A stretch of DNA of 64,000 bases from Oscillospiraceae bacterium (lineage in GTDB: Bacteria; Bacillota; Clostridia; WRLR01): contig WRLR01000004.1 in assembly GCA_009777515.1 (NCBI GenBank), forward strand, positions 1 to 64,000, in the 5' to 3' direction. The notes beneath the pieces were generated by a model. That model was not told the origin of the DNA and ran no database searches. It worked only from the letters and a program-made list of their open reading frames with translations. Below, in pieces: positions 53,488-63,900 of the stretch. The position numbers and the translations under genes were made by a program. Numbering within the stretch: position 1 is the first letter of the stretch; the number at the start of each line of letters is the position of its first letter.

Positions 53488-54744
53488 ATGCATACGCGTA
53501 TTGAGATGCCGGACTACATTGAATATGCTATAGACGCGCTTGGCGCGGGCGGGTACGGCGCCTATGCCGTGGGGGGCTGCGTGCGCGACAGCCTGCTCGG
53601 CGCGGCGCCCAAGGACTGGGACATAGCTACGGACGCCAAGCCTTTCGAGATATCGCACGTCTTTTATGGCCACAGGCAGTTGACGCACGGGGCAAAGTAT
53701 GGGACGGTCGCCGTATTCGTCGGCGACGCGCCCGCGCCCGTCGAGATCACCACCTACAGGACGGACGGCGAGTATTCCGACAACCGCAGGCCCGACACGG
53801 TCATCTTCGCGCCGGATTTGCGCGAAGATCTGCGCCGCAGGGACTTTACGATAAATGCCCTCGCATATAGGCACGATTGCGGCGTGATAGACTATTTCGG
53901 CGGGCGGGCGGACTTGGACGGCAAGGTCATCAGGTGCGTCGGCGACGCGCGCGAGCGCTTCGGGGAGGATGCCCTGAGGATAATGCGCGCGCTCAGGTTC
54001 GCGTCGACGCTATCATTTAACATCGAAGAGCGCACGGCGTCGGCCATGCGCGGCCTCGAGCACAGCCTAAAAAATATCGCGGCTGAGCGCGTGTGCGCGG
54101 AGCTGACGGGCATCCTGGCGGGTGACGGCGCGGGCGCCGAGGCTGTGCTTATGGAGTTTTTTGACATATTTTGCCTACTGATCCCGGAGCTGGACGGTCG
54201 CACGCGGAAGATAATGGCCCGCGCGGTTGGCGCGTCGGCGCCATGCGTCGCGCTGCGCGCCTCGCTGCTGTTGTGGGGCGTTGCGCCTGCGGATGCCCGA
54301 GGCGCCCTTATGCGGCTCCGGTTTAGCGGCGATGTCATCGGCGACGTGGTCGAGCTGTTGGCGCATAGAGACGCGGACGTCGCGTCCGGCGACGCCGCCA
54401 TCAGGCGCCTGCTGCACAAAATAGGGCCCAAGCGGCTCCGGTTGCTGCTCGGCGCGCGGCGGGCGCTCGCACGGGCATGCAAAAAAGCAACCCAGGCAGC
54501 CGAAGCGATAGAAGCCGCCGAGAACCGGATGGCGGCCATTATCGCCAGGGGGGATTGCTATTCTTTAAAAGATTTGAATATAAAAGGTGGCGACTTGATA
54601 GCCCTGGGCTTCAAGCCAGGAAGGGCGCTGGGGGCGGCCCTCGATACGCTGCTGGACGGCGTCATGTCGGGGGATTGCCAAAATGACAGGGCTGCCCTTT
54701 GCAGCGCCGCGCAAATGATCCTCCGCACGGCGTTGCAGCGTTGA
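53488..54744 (+). CDS. cca: CCA tRNA nucleotidyltransferase / poly(A) polymerase family
   Basis: AYAVGGCVRDSLLGAAPKDWDIATDA; RRDFTINALAYRHDCGVIDYFGGRADLDGKVIRCVGDARERFGEDALRIMRALRFAS. Confidence 0.95.
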   Translation: MHTRIEMPDYIEYAIDALGAGGYGAYAVGGCVRDSLLGAAPKDWDIATDAKPFEISHVFYGHRQLTHGAKYGTVAVFVGDAPAPVEITTYRTDGEYSDNRRPDTVIFAPDLREDLRRRDFTINALAYRHDCGVIDYFGGRADLDGKVIRCVGDARERFGEDALRIMRALRFASTLSFNIEERTASAMRGLEHSLKNIAAERVCAELTGILAGDGAGAEAVLMEFFDIFCLLIPELDGRTRKIMARAVGASAPCVALRASLLLWGVAPADARGALMRLRFSGDVIGDVVELLAHRDADVASGDAAIRRLLHKIGPKRLRLLLGARRALARACKKATQAAEAIEAAENRMAAIIARGDCYSLKDLNIKGGDLIALGFKPGRALGAALDTLLDGVMSGDCQNDRAALCSAAQMILRTALQR

Positions 54745-54749
54745 GCGGG

Positions 54750-54866
54750 CATTTCTAAATGGACATCTCTAAGCGGTCATCTCTAAGCAATCATCTCTAA
54801 GCGGTCATCTCTAAGCAATCATCTCTAAGCGGTCATCTCAAATCAGTTATCTCTAAACGGCATCTC
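54750..54866 (+). repeat. 14-bp tandem repeat CATCTCTAAGCGGT alternating with CATCTCTAAGCAAT
   Basis: At least 5 clean units, degenerate at both ends. Confidence 0.92.
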
Positions 54867-54880
54867 CAGGCGGCCATCGC

Positions 54881-55090
54881 TTAAGCTGATTTTTTGTTTA
54901 ATTTATACGCGAGGATAATGATAATCAACACCAGCACGGCCGGGGTCAGCAGGACATTGAAGAGCCATTTGATAAATGTGCCCACAATACCGAATGTAAA
55001 GGCAAACAACGCGCCCAGCAAAGTGAATGCGCCGCCTATCAAAAAAATCCCGATGCAAAGGCCCGCCAAAACAAATATCAGTGTTTTCAT
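54881..55090 (-). CDS. Small hydrophobic membrane protein
   Basis: MKTLIFVLAGLCIGIFLIGGAFTLLGALFAFTFGIVGTFIKWLFNVLL...; GAGGAG RBS upstream. Confidence 0.65.
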   Translation of the reverse strand: MKTLIFVLAGLCIGIFLIGGAFTLLGALFAFTFGIVGTFIKWLFNVLLTPAVLVLIIIILAYKLNKKSA

Positions 55091-55341
55091 AATAATACTC
55101 CTCGTTCGCATAGTATAAATTCTGTTGTATACATTCTAATACATCGCGCGCTATATTGCTTTGAGATTGAATTAAGAATGGATTAAAATACGCGCACCCA
55201 AACCGCAGCCGAATGGTTAAATACGGCATACTGTTTTAATGGCGATTTAATTTAATTCACATTGCCGTTAAATCTTCGGGGTTTATATTAATGCTATACA
55301 TTCGCGGTTTCTAGGTTGGGCCGTGAAACGGGAGGATTAGT

Positions 55342-56085
55342 ATGGCATCGATAGAAATGGTAGAAAAGCTGAGGTCGCGGGCAGGGGTCACATATGAGGA
55401 CGCGCGCGAGGCGCTTGACTCATCGGACGACGATATGCTCGACGCCTTGATATGGCTTGAAAAAAATGGGAAAACCGTACCCCCGCGCGTGTCATACTAT
55501 ACAACGGACAGCAACAAGGGCGCAGGCCGCGACAATTATTCCGATATTGACTATGAACGGTCGGATCGCTATTACGACAGCAGCAAGCAGGGCGCGGACC
55601 GCAACGCCAAAAAAAGCAAAAAAGACAAACAGCGCAACCAGGCGCATAAAAGCGACAGCCGCACGGCCGATAAAAAAAGCGGCCGCTCATCTGACTATAG
55701 AAGCGGTCGCTCTGCTGACAATAGAAGCGACACGCACGCCTATTACTACGACGAGCGCGACGTCCGCCGCAAGGCCTCTTCATTCGCCGCTTCCGCGCTG
55801 GGCTTCATCGCGAAGGCATTCCATGTAGGCAATACCACAATGATCGAAGTCACCCGGTACGGAAAGGACATAATAAAAATTCCGCTTACCCTGTTCGTCG
55901 TGGCGTGCTTCATGTTCTTTCACGTTATTTTAATACTCATGCCGGTCGGGCTGTTCTTCGGCTTCCGCTACATTATTGAAAGCAGCCATTTCAACAGCAA
56001 CCCGATTAACACGTTCACGAACACGGCCGCCGACGCGGTGGACGGGCTAAAAGAAGCGTTCGGCCAAAAAAAGCAAAAGCATTAA
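55342..56085 (+). CDS. UBA-like/DUF4342 domain membrane protein
   Basis: MVEKLRSRAGVTYEDAREALDSSDDDMLDALIWLEKNGK...KIPLTLFVVACFMFFHVILILMPVGLFFGFRYI; GGGAGG RBS. Confidence 0.8.
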   Translation: MASIEMVEKLRSRAGVTYEDAREALDSSDDDMLDALIWLEKNGKTVPPRVSYYTTDSNKGAGRDNYSDIDYERSDRYYDSSKQGADRNAKKSKKDKQRNQAHKSDSRTADKKSGRSSDYRSGRSADNRSDTHAYYYDERDVRRKASSFAASALGFIAKAFHVGNTTMIEVTRYGKDIIKIPLTLFVVACFMFFHVILILMPVGLFFGFRYIIESSHFNSNPINTFTNTAADAVDGLKEAFGQKKQKH

Positions 56086-56163
56086 AATGCAGGCTAATGG
56101 ACGTCAGTAAACAGCAAACGAAATGCTAAAACAAATACTTAAACATATGCTTAAACAAATGCT

Positions 56164-56203
56164 ATATATAGGTTTTAAGGTTGCTCATATATAGGTTTTA
56201 AGG
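56164..56203 (+). promoter_or_regulatory. Perfect 17-bp direct repeat ATATATAGGTTTTAAGG, 23-bp period, upstream of a response-regulator gene
   Basis: 56164-56180 and 56187-56203 identical. Confidence 0.5.
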
Positions 56204-56360
56204 CATGAATGATATAATAACATTGACATGGGCGGGCTAATCCCGCCGGCGCCCGCGATTTTGCGTGGGCGATCATTTACGCATAGGATTCGCATGGGTG
56301 GGCAATCCGCCCGCGCCTTTGCACAGCGAGGTGATGGACGGGCTTTTGCCCGGTTAGGAC

Positions 56361-57062
56361 ATGCCGGATAGAATATTGATTGTAGAGGACGACGACAAGC
56401 TTTCGCGGTTCATAGAGCTCGAGCTGACTTACGAGGGCTACGAGGTGATGAAAGCGGCGGACGGCAGATCGGGGCTTAGCCTTGCGGAAGCCGAGGCGTT
56501 CGAATTGATCCTTTTGGACATAATGCTCCCGGAGATCAACGGCCTGGAGCTGCTGCGGCGGCTCCGGCGCTTTTCTAAAACGCCTGTCATACTGCTGACC
56601 GCGCGCGACACGGTCATGGACAAGGTGACGGGGCTCGACAGCGGCGCCGACGACTATGTGACAAAACCGTTCGCCATCGAGGAGCTGCTCGCGAGGATAC
56701 GGACGGCGCTCCGCAAAAGGGTGGCGGAGGGCCAGGCGCAGGAGGCGCCCAAGGTGCTCAAACTGGGCAGACTGACGCTCGACGTTCCGCGCTACACCGC
56801 GATGGTCGATCAACAGCCGATCGAACTGACTAAACGCGAATTTGACCTGCTTAAAATCCTCATGGAGAACGCAGGCATCGTGCTCACCCGCGACATCCTC
56901 CTGGAGCGGGTCTGGGGGTACAACTACATGGGCGAGACGAATTCGGTCGACGTTTATATACGCTTCCTGCGGGGGAAGATCGACGACGCGTTCGGGGTTA
57001 AGTACATACATACAATCCGGGGGGTCGGCTACACGATGCGCGTCGAGGAGGACGGCAAGTGA
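56361..57062 (+). CDS. OmpR-family response regulator
   Basis: RILIVEDDDKLSRFIELELTYEGYEV...LILLDIMLPEINGLELL...YVTKPFAIEELLARIRTALRKR + winged helix. Confidence 0.95.
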   Translation: MPDRILIVEDDDKLSRFIELELTYEGYEVMKAADGRSGLSLAEAEAFELILLDIMLPEINGLELLRRLRRFSKTPVILLTARDTVMDKVTGLDSGADDYVTKPFAIEELLARIRTALRKRVAEGQAQEAPKVLKLGRLTLDVPRYTAMVDQQPIELTKREFDLLKILMENAGIVLTRDILLERVWGYNYMGETNSVDVYIRFLRGKIDDAFGVKYIHTIRGVGYTMRVEEDGK

Positions 57063-58960
57063 GCAGGGCGGAAAGCGGCGCCAGAAGGGGCCAAAACAGC
57101 CGCAAGTCCCTGGTGAGGCGCATAACGGCGCACCAAATAGGCGAGCAGATATCGCTGCTGCTTTTTTTTGATGTCGCCGTGCTGGCGGCTATCGCCTTTT
57201 TTATCGCGGCGAGGCTGTGCGCGGCGAGCGTCATGCTGGCTCCGAGCGCCGTGGCGGGCGGGGCGGGCGCGACTTATGTGACCGATACGGCGGGCGCGGC
57301 TGGAGGAGCGGGCGCGGCTTTGGGGGCGGGCGCTGCTGTTGCTTCAAGCGAAGCTGCGGGCAGCGATGGCGGCAGTGGCGGCGCCCAGCCGCCCAATGTG
57401 CTGTTTGACGGGTACGCGTTGGGCTCTGGCGTCGCCGAGCCCGGCGGGCTGCGCGTCAGGAAACCGTTTACGGCCCTTTTTGAGCTGCCGGAAGGCGCTT
57501 ATGTCGATATGTCATTCTTGGCGCATTCCGATATGAACCTGTTTCGCCAATGGGCTGCCGTCCAGTCCTTTTTTTACCTGCCTGACGGAGCGGGCCTATA
57601 CAACAGCGTTCAGTTCACGCACGACACATTGTTCTTTATACTGTTCCGCGCCCTGGCTGTCCTCCTGGCTGTCCAGGCATTTGTCATTGTTCGCGGCGCG
57701 TTTCACACCCGGCGGCACACGCGCCAAACGCTGCGCCCCATCACGGAGCTGACGCTGGCGGCGCAAAGCATCAACGCCGCGCAAAAGCAGCAGCCCATTG
57801 AGCGCGGGGTAGTGGCGGGCGGCGGGCGCGGGGTGGCGGCGGGCGGAAACCATGGTAGCCCGGCGGACAATTGGCGCGGAGGTTCGCCGGACAGTTGGCG
57901 AGGGGGCCCGGCGGACAGTTGGCGCGGGGCGCCTGCAGCCGGCGAGCGGGGGGCGGCGCCAGGCGCCGCACGCACAGCGTATGCGCCGCAAACGGACCGC
58001 GCGGAACGCGCGGTTCGGAACGAGCCCGCCTTGAAACTGTCGGGGGCGATAGATACGATAAACACCATCACCGAGCGGCATCTGGACAAGCGCATATCCA
58101 TAGAGGACGAGCGCGTCGAGCTGAAGGGGCTCGCGTCGGCCATCAACGGCATGTTGGACAGGCTCGACGCCGCGTACCAGGCGCAGCTCAGGTTCGTGTC
58201 CGACGCGTCGCACGAGCTGCGCACGCCCATATCCGTAATCCAGGGCTACGCCAACCTGCTGGACAGGTGGGGCAAAAACGACGAGAGGACCCTCCAAGAA
58301 TCGATAGACGCCATTAAGAACGAAGCGGAAAGCATGAAGGAACTGGTGGAGCAGTTGCTCTTCCTGACGCGCGGGGAAAACCAGAGCATAATGCTCCATA
58401 TGGAGGACGTCGACGTGGCGGTGCTGATAGACGAGGTCACCCGCGAGGCCATAATGATCGACGAGGCGCATGAATACCAGTCGAAGACAGGGGAGGGGCT
58501 GTATATACGGGGCGACTACCAGCTCTTAAAACAGGCGCTCCGGATCCTCGTCGACAACAGCGTCAAATTTACGCCGCCCGGGGGGCGGATAGCCATATCT
58601 TCGGCAAAGTCGGGCAGCCGCCCGGGCTATCTGGATATAATAGTCAGGGACAGCGGGGCGGGCATATCGGAAGACGCGCTGCCCCATATCTTCGACCGGT
58701 TCTTCAAGGCCGATGAGTCCCGGGCGCGGAGCACGGGCGGCACCGGCCTGGGGCTGGCCATCGCCAAATGGATAATCGACAGCCACCAGGGCGTCATAGA
58801 GGTCGTCAGCAGAAAGGATGCCGGCACGCGCTTCACGCTGTCGTTCCTGGCAGGCGATCCACCCGAAACCGCTATCGGGGATGCAGACTCTCCCGAAGCA
58901 TCCGTCAAAGTTCCTGCCGCAGCCTCAAGCGCATCCCCTACCGCAGCCTCGTCAATATAA
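57059..58960 (+). CDS. Sensor histidine kinase with low-complexity insertions in the extracellular and HAMP regions
   Basis: FVSDASHELRTPISVIQGYANLLDRWGKND; DSGAGISEDALPHIFDRFFKADESRARSTGGTGLGLAIAKWIIDSHQG; 4-bp overlap with the response regulator. Confidence 0.93.
   Translation: MSRAESGARRGQNSRKSLVRRITAHQIGEQISLLLFFDVAVLAAIAFFIAARLCAASVMLAPSAVAGGAGATYVTDTAGAAGGAGAALGAGAAVASSEAAGSDGGSGGAQPPNVLFDGYALGSGVAEPGGLRVRKPFTALFELPEGAYVDMSFLAHSDMNLFRQWAAVQSFFYLPDGAGLYNSVQFTHDTLFFILFRALAVLLAVQAFVIVRGAFHTRRHTRQTLRPITELTLAAQSINAAQKQQPIERGVVAGGGRGVAAGGNHGSPADNWRGGSPDSWRGGPADSWRGAPAAGERGAAPGAARTAYAPQTDRAERAVRNEPALKLSGAIDTINTITERHLDKRISIEDERVELKGLASAINGMLDRLDAAYQAQLRFVSDASHELRTPISVIQGYANLLDRWGKNDERTLQESIDAIKNEAESMKELVEQLLFLTRGENQSIMLHMEDVDVAVLIDEVTREAIMIDEAHEYQSKTGEGLYIRGDYQLLKQALRILVDNSVKFTPPGGRIAISSAKSGSRPGYLDIIVRDSGAGISEDALPHIFDRFFKADESRARSTGGTGLGLAIAKWIIDSHQGVIEVVSRKDAGTRFTLSFLAGDPPETAIGDADSPEASVKVPAAASSASPTAASSI
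57815..57990 (+). repeat. GC-rich repeat encoding (G)GSPADNWRGGSPDSWRGGPADSWRGAP
   Basis: GGACA(A/G)TTGGCG(C/A)GG(A/G)GG units repeated 3x. Confidence 0.88.
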
Positions 58961-59076
58961 GCAGCCGAGCAGGCGCAAATACACTCATCAAAACCATTGT
59001 TGTTATCCCTACCCATGATATAATAGTGATTATCAGAGCCGCATTGGGCTAATATATTCAGTCGGGAGATGCGTAG

Positions 59077-59198
59077 CGTGAAATATAACAGAAAGGGCAG
59101 AACTGTGGCGCGAAGGCAAGCGTATAGGATTAAAGCTTGTCATTGCCATTGCTGTTTTCATGACTATTTGTGCGCATTCTGTGCATGGCCTTTTATAT
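59077..59198 (-). repeat. 122-bp dispersed repeat, copy 2, ending at the start codon of the ATPase gene
   Basis: See copy 1 at 21755-21876. Confidence 0.95.
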
Positions 59199-60486
59199 GG
59201 AAATAAAACGCGACCGCTACCTTAACCATCTTATCTCCTATCAATGGGACGGTCAGGTCAAGGTGATAACGGGAATCCGTAGATGCGGAAAATCCTATTT
59301 GCTTCGCGTACTTTTTAAGAATTACTTGTTGACGCAGGGCGTAAGGGAAGATCAAATAATAAACATCGAGCTTGACCTCGCAAGGGACATCCGCTATCGC
59401 AACCCTCTGGAATTATCGGCCTATGTCCGCAGTTTAGTACAGGGCAAGGAGCAAAAATACTATCTGTTTATTGATGAGATACAGATGTCCGATGAGATTG
59501 CAAACCCTTATAATCCAAGCGGCAAAAAAATAACCTTTTACGATGCACTGAACGATATGCGTGAACTCGTCAATGTTGATGTCTATGTTACAGGGAGCAA
59601 CTCAAGGATGCTCTCGACCGATATTTTAACCGAGTTTCGTGGCAGAGGCGACGAAGTGCGCGTACATCCGCTAAGTTTTGCGGAATATTACTCGGCGGTC
59701 GGCGGCGATAAGAACGAAGCGTTTGATGCATATGCCTTTTTTGGGGGTATGCCGCTTATATTGTCACGACCGGACGACAATGCAAAAATGAATTATCTGC
59801 GTTCGCTGTTCAGCGAGGTTTATATCAAAGACATCGTAGAACGTAAAAAGATAGGGCGCGAAGATGTGTTGGGTGTAGTGCTGGACATACTCGCATCTTC
59901 TGTTGGGTCGCTGACAAACCCGACAAAACTGACCAATACGCTCAAATCACGCGAACGCATATCAGTTTCCCAAAACACAATAAAGGCGTACATCGGGCAT
60001 TTAGCCGATGCCTTTCTGTTTGCGGAAAGTAAGCGATATGATGTCAAGGGCAAGGCTTATATAGACAGTCCAAGCAAATACTACTGCGAGGACATCGGTC
60101 TTAGAAACGCCCGCATCGGATTCCGTCAGCAAGAAATGACGCACATCATGGAAAACATTTTGTATAACGAACTCGTGCTGCGTGGGTTCTCGGTTGATGT
60201 CGGAGTGGTCTATTCCCGTGAGCTAAACCGGAACAACAGCTCTGTGCGAGTTCCGAGAGAGATTGATTTTGTTATTACCGGAGCAGGAAAAAAAGCCTAC
60301 ATCCAATCGGCATACGCAATGGACAGCGATGAGAAACGGGCGAGCGAGGTAAAGCCGTTTATGCTGACAAGAGACTCGTTCCCGAAAATTATCGTCAGAA
60401 AAGATATCGGAAAGCGGTGGTATGACGACGAAGGGGTCCTGAACATCGGCCTTATTGAATTCCTTTTAGACGAAACGGTGGTCTGA
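59197..60486 (+). CDS. AAA+ ATPase with DUF4143-type C-terminus
   Basis: VKVITGIRRCGKSYLLRVLFKNYL, YYLFIDEIQM, DVYVTGSNSRMLS, EFRGRGDEVRVHPLSFAEY; less GC-rich than neighbours. Confidence 0.93.
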   Translation: MEIKRDRYLNHLISYQWDGQVKVITGIRRCGKSYLLRVLFKNYLLTQGVREDQIINIELDLARDIRYRNPLELSAYVRSLVQGKEQKYYLFIDEIQMSDEIANPYNPSGKKITFYDALNDMRELVNVDVYVTGSNSRMLSTDILTEFRGRGDEVRVHPLSFAEYYSAVGGDKNEAFDAYAFFGGMPLILSRPDDNAKMNYLRSLFSEVYIKDIVERKKIGREDVLGVVLDILASSVGSLTNPTKLTNTLKSRERISVSQNTIKAYIGHLADAFLFAESKRYDVKGKAYIDSPSKYYCEDIGLRNARIGFRQQEMTHIMENILYNELVLRGFSVDVGVVYSRELNRNNSSVRVPREIDFVITGAGKKAYIQSAYAMDSDEKRASEVKPFMLTRDSFPKIIVRKDIGKRWYDDEGVLNIGLIEFLLDETVV

Positions 60487-60515
60487 TCTCCTCATGTAGT
60501 CTCGATAATCAGAAC

Positions 60516-60572
60516 GAACCCGTAATGCCGTGCGCCTCGCGCTGCGAGGAGCTTGCCATTGCGGGTTCGTTT
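60516..60572 (+). terminator. Hairpin terminator GAACCCGTAATG...CATTGCGGGTTC-GTTTTGTG
   Basis: Complementary arms 60516-60527 / 60557-60568 followed by a T-rich tract. Confidence 0.65.
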
Positions 60573-60582
60573 TGTGTTTAAA

Positions 60583-60658
<76 letters not shown>

Positions 60659-60901
60659 GTCGAAAAGATGCGAAACGGCTGCGCAAACAACCGAACGCGT
60701 CCATTTTAGCATATTCCAGGATTAGCAGTCAAACATATAAATGAAAAATCGGCGCAATTAAAATGACTATTTTTTGATACAGGATATACATAAATAAAAC
60801 GTATAATGAAAATATGTTACCTCATAGTCACAAATCGACGGAGATGGGCAGAGCCCACTTTGGCGAGTACTAAAGTAAAATCATTGTTGGGGGTTTGGAT
60901 T

Positions 60902-63900
60902 ATGAAAAGTAAATCAAATGTAGCAAAAAGGTTGCTGGCTGTGGTGCTGGCAGCGCTGATGGTCGCAGGGGCATTGCCGAACCCGGGCGCCACGGGCGTT
61001 GGCTCGTTGCTTGCGCCGTTGACGGCCAACGCGGACGGCGGGCCCGTGGGCGACGTCATATTCAACGAGCCGTATGCGCCGGCGCTGCCGCCTGTCAGCA
61101 GCCTCTCGGACATACAATGGTCCATTGTGGACCACCCGGGACACGACATAGCCTACACAGAGGCTCAGTCGCAGGCACATAACGGCGCAGCCACGCTCGA
61201 TCACGTCGTCATGCAAAACGACGACATAGCGTTTTACGGGTATGCCTATCCGGCATATGTGGACAGCGTGTTCACCGATTTGTACGAAGTGAACGGCATT
61301 TCGTTTGTACTGCGCCCGGTGATCATGAACTTCCACACATTTTCAGAGGCAGGTTTTCTGTTCAACGGGGAATTCAACTATGTAGGCAGCAGAATGTACT
61401 ATACAGGGTACGCTGTGGTCTTAAAGTGCGGGAACGTGGCGGGGATGCTGGAGAACAGCCCTGCAGCGGCCAACACCGCGTCCTTGTGCCTGTACTACAT
61501 AGACAACGAGGAGTGGATCCCCGGCAATTTCCGTCCGGGCAACGTGGCGACGACGCGCACGCTGGTCTCGGTGCTCAAAACGGGCATCAACAACTTAGAC
61601 CCCACGCCGTATAGGCTCAGCCTCGAGGTCGACAATGCGACGCGCGCATTCCAGCTCTACCTCGACGGCGCCTTCAGGGCGGACGTGCCGGCGGCAGACG
61701 TGGAAGGCGGCGCGGCAGGCCCCACGGGCTTTGGCTTCTACACGGGCTATTATTCCCATGCATGCTCCATTCTGACACGTATACGCTTTGAAAACACATT
61801 GTTCGACATTGAAGTGGAGGAAAAGGAGACGGGGGCGAGCGTCCTCTTTGTCGACGCGCTGTCAGGCGCGGAGATACGCGCACCGGAAATCGTGGACGAC
61901 GGGCTTTCAGGTCAGCGCTACAAGGTCGTCCAGCCCCGTTTTATCAATGCAACCGAGCCAGGGTTCCACTATGTATTATCGAACAACAGCCGGGGCGTGG
62001 ACATAGAGAATGACATGCTGCTGACATACCATAGCAGTCCGCTGCGAAATGTCACAACCTTGTATTACACAATGCAATATGAAGGCGATGTAACGGATCT
62101 GTTCGAGAAAAAGGCCCGGGTAAACGGCGGAAATTGGGACAACGGGGAAGTAAGCAATCCAGTCCTTGTTATTAATGGTGACGAGATTGAATACGAAATA
62201 ACGGTGTATTCGCAGCCAGGCGGGCAGTCCGGTTACGGTGAAGTGCGCGACACCATACCGAACGGCCTGGAAATCGACAAAACCAGCATTACCGGCACGG
62301 AGAGCGCCGCCCCGATCCCCGGCTCCATTGCCTGGCGGCTGGAGGACTCTGACAGGACCATTGTCTGGACGATACCGGTCGACATGTACCCCGTCAGCGT
62401 TTCGGTAAAGGTCGAAGTCGACAATACTATTAATGAGCAGACTATGTTTGAAAACTTTGCGATGGTCATGATCGCTTCAGGTTTTATGGAGACAAACATC
62501 ACGTACCATGAGTTTACCAACATCAAAATTATCGAGGAGTATTACTTTTACGACGAAGTCACCGACTTGCCCACATCGGACAAAATGCCATACCCGGATT
62601 TAGAAACCTATATCCGTTTTGGATCGATATACACAGTGCAGGGGCTGCCCGAGGCTCAGGCGAGGATGTACATATTCAAGGGATACAGTTATTTTGAACC
62701 TGGCTCGCAATGGAGCTTCATCCCCGCCGAGTCATTGGACGAGATACCAGAGATCCCAGATGAGGAAATGATCTATACATCGATACAATTGTATTACATG
62801 CCTGTGTACGTGACCGTGCATTTTGTCGACGAGGCAGGCAACCCTATCGCCGACGCGCCCAATGGACCCTCTGTACAGGAGATGGTCCTGCCATATGCCG
62901 ATTATTTCATCAAGATGAGCTATTTTGACAGCTTTGCAACCAGCAGCAACCAAATATGGACGTATTACGACTTCGAGCTGGTTTCTCCGCCCCAGGTCGG
63001 GAGCGGCAGGACACTCGGCGCGGAGCCCGTCTATCCCAGCGGCAGCGCGCCAATATTCGATGGCGATATCATGGACTCAAGCAAGCACATCATTCTGTAC
63101 TTCACGCTTAAGCAGGCCGTGCGCGTGCACTATAGGGAGCTTAACAACCCCGGCAACGTGCTACACAACACCGGGACATATTTCTTTGACTCAATATTTG
63201 ACCCCTCTGTAACACTCCGTTCCCCGGGCGGGGACGCGTTACGCGACGACATCGATCTGACCGCCGCGTTTGGGAAGGTGTATGAATATACCGACGTCTA
63301 TACGGTGGACGGCGGGCTGGAGCAGGCCGGGTTCCCGGGGGTGCAGGGCGCCCCGTCCGAAATCACGCTGTATTTCAGGACTTCATATCTACTGACAGAA
63401 AAGTTCCACAAGGACGAAGATAGCGACGAAGAGGAAGATTTAAAACTGCTGGCCGATGCCGTCCAGGAGATATTCGGCGGAGGCTCTTTCACCGGGGACC
63501 CGCCCGCATTCATCATCGTCGGAACACAAAAATGGAACTACATCGGCTACAAGGTAGACAACGGTAGCAACCCCCTGAACACCGGTATCCCATCGATTGG
63601 TAGGTTGACGGGCGATGCGGTCATCATTTATATATTTGAATTAGATCCGGATCCGTACGAGGAGACAACAACGACCCCCACACCCCCGCCGGGTGGGACG
63701 CCGGGCGGATCGCCGGGCGGATCGCCGGGCGGGACGCCGGCAACGCCGGCTCCCACGCCCACGCCTACGCCGACGCCGGCTCCGACGCCGACCCCGACGG
63801 AAGACATTGGAACAGATAGGGTCCCGCTTTCCCCGTTCATTACCGACCATGTCGCGTACATCATCGGGTACCCCGAAGGGGACGTGCGCCCCGGGCTCAA

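Noticed and set aside
54750-54866. Possible CRISPR array
   Set aside because: Units are 14 bp and contiguous with no unique spacers; no cas genes nearby. It is a tandem repeat.
57596-58471. 291-aa minus-strand ORF opposite the histidine kinase
   Set aside because: Shadow ORF; kinase motifs lie on the plus strand.
60780-60900. Possible riboswitch (c-di-GMP or other) upstream of the last surface protein
   Set aside because: The sequence suggested a structured leader but did not match any consensus I could recall well enough to support a call.
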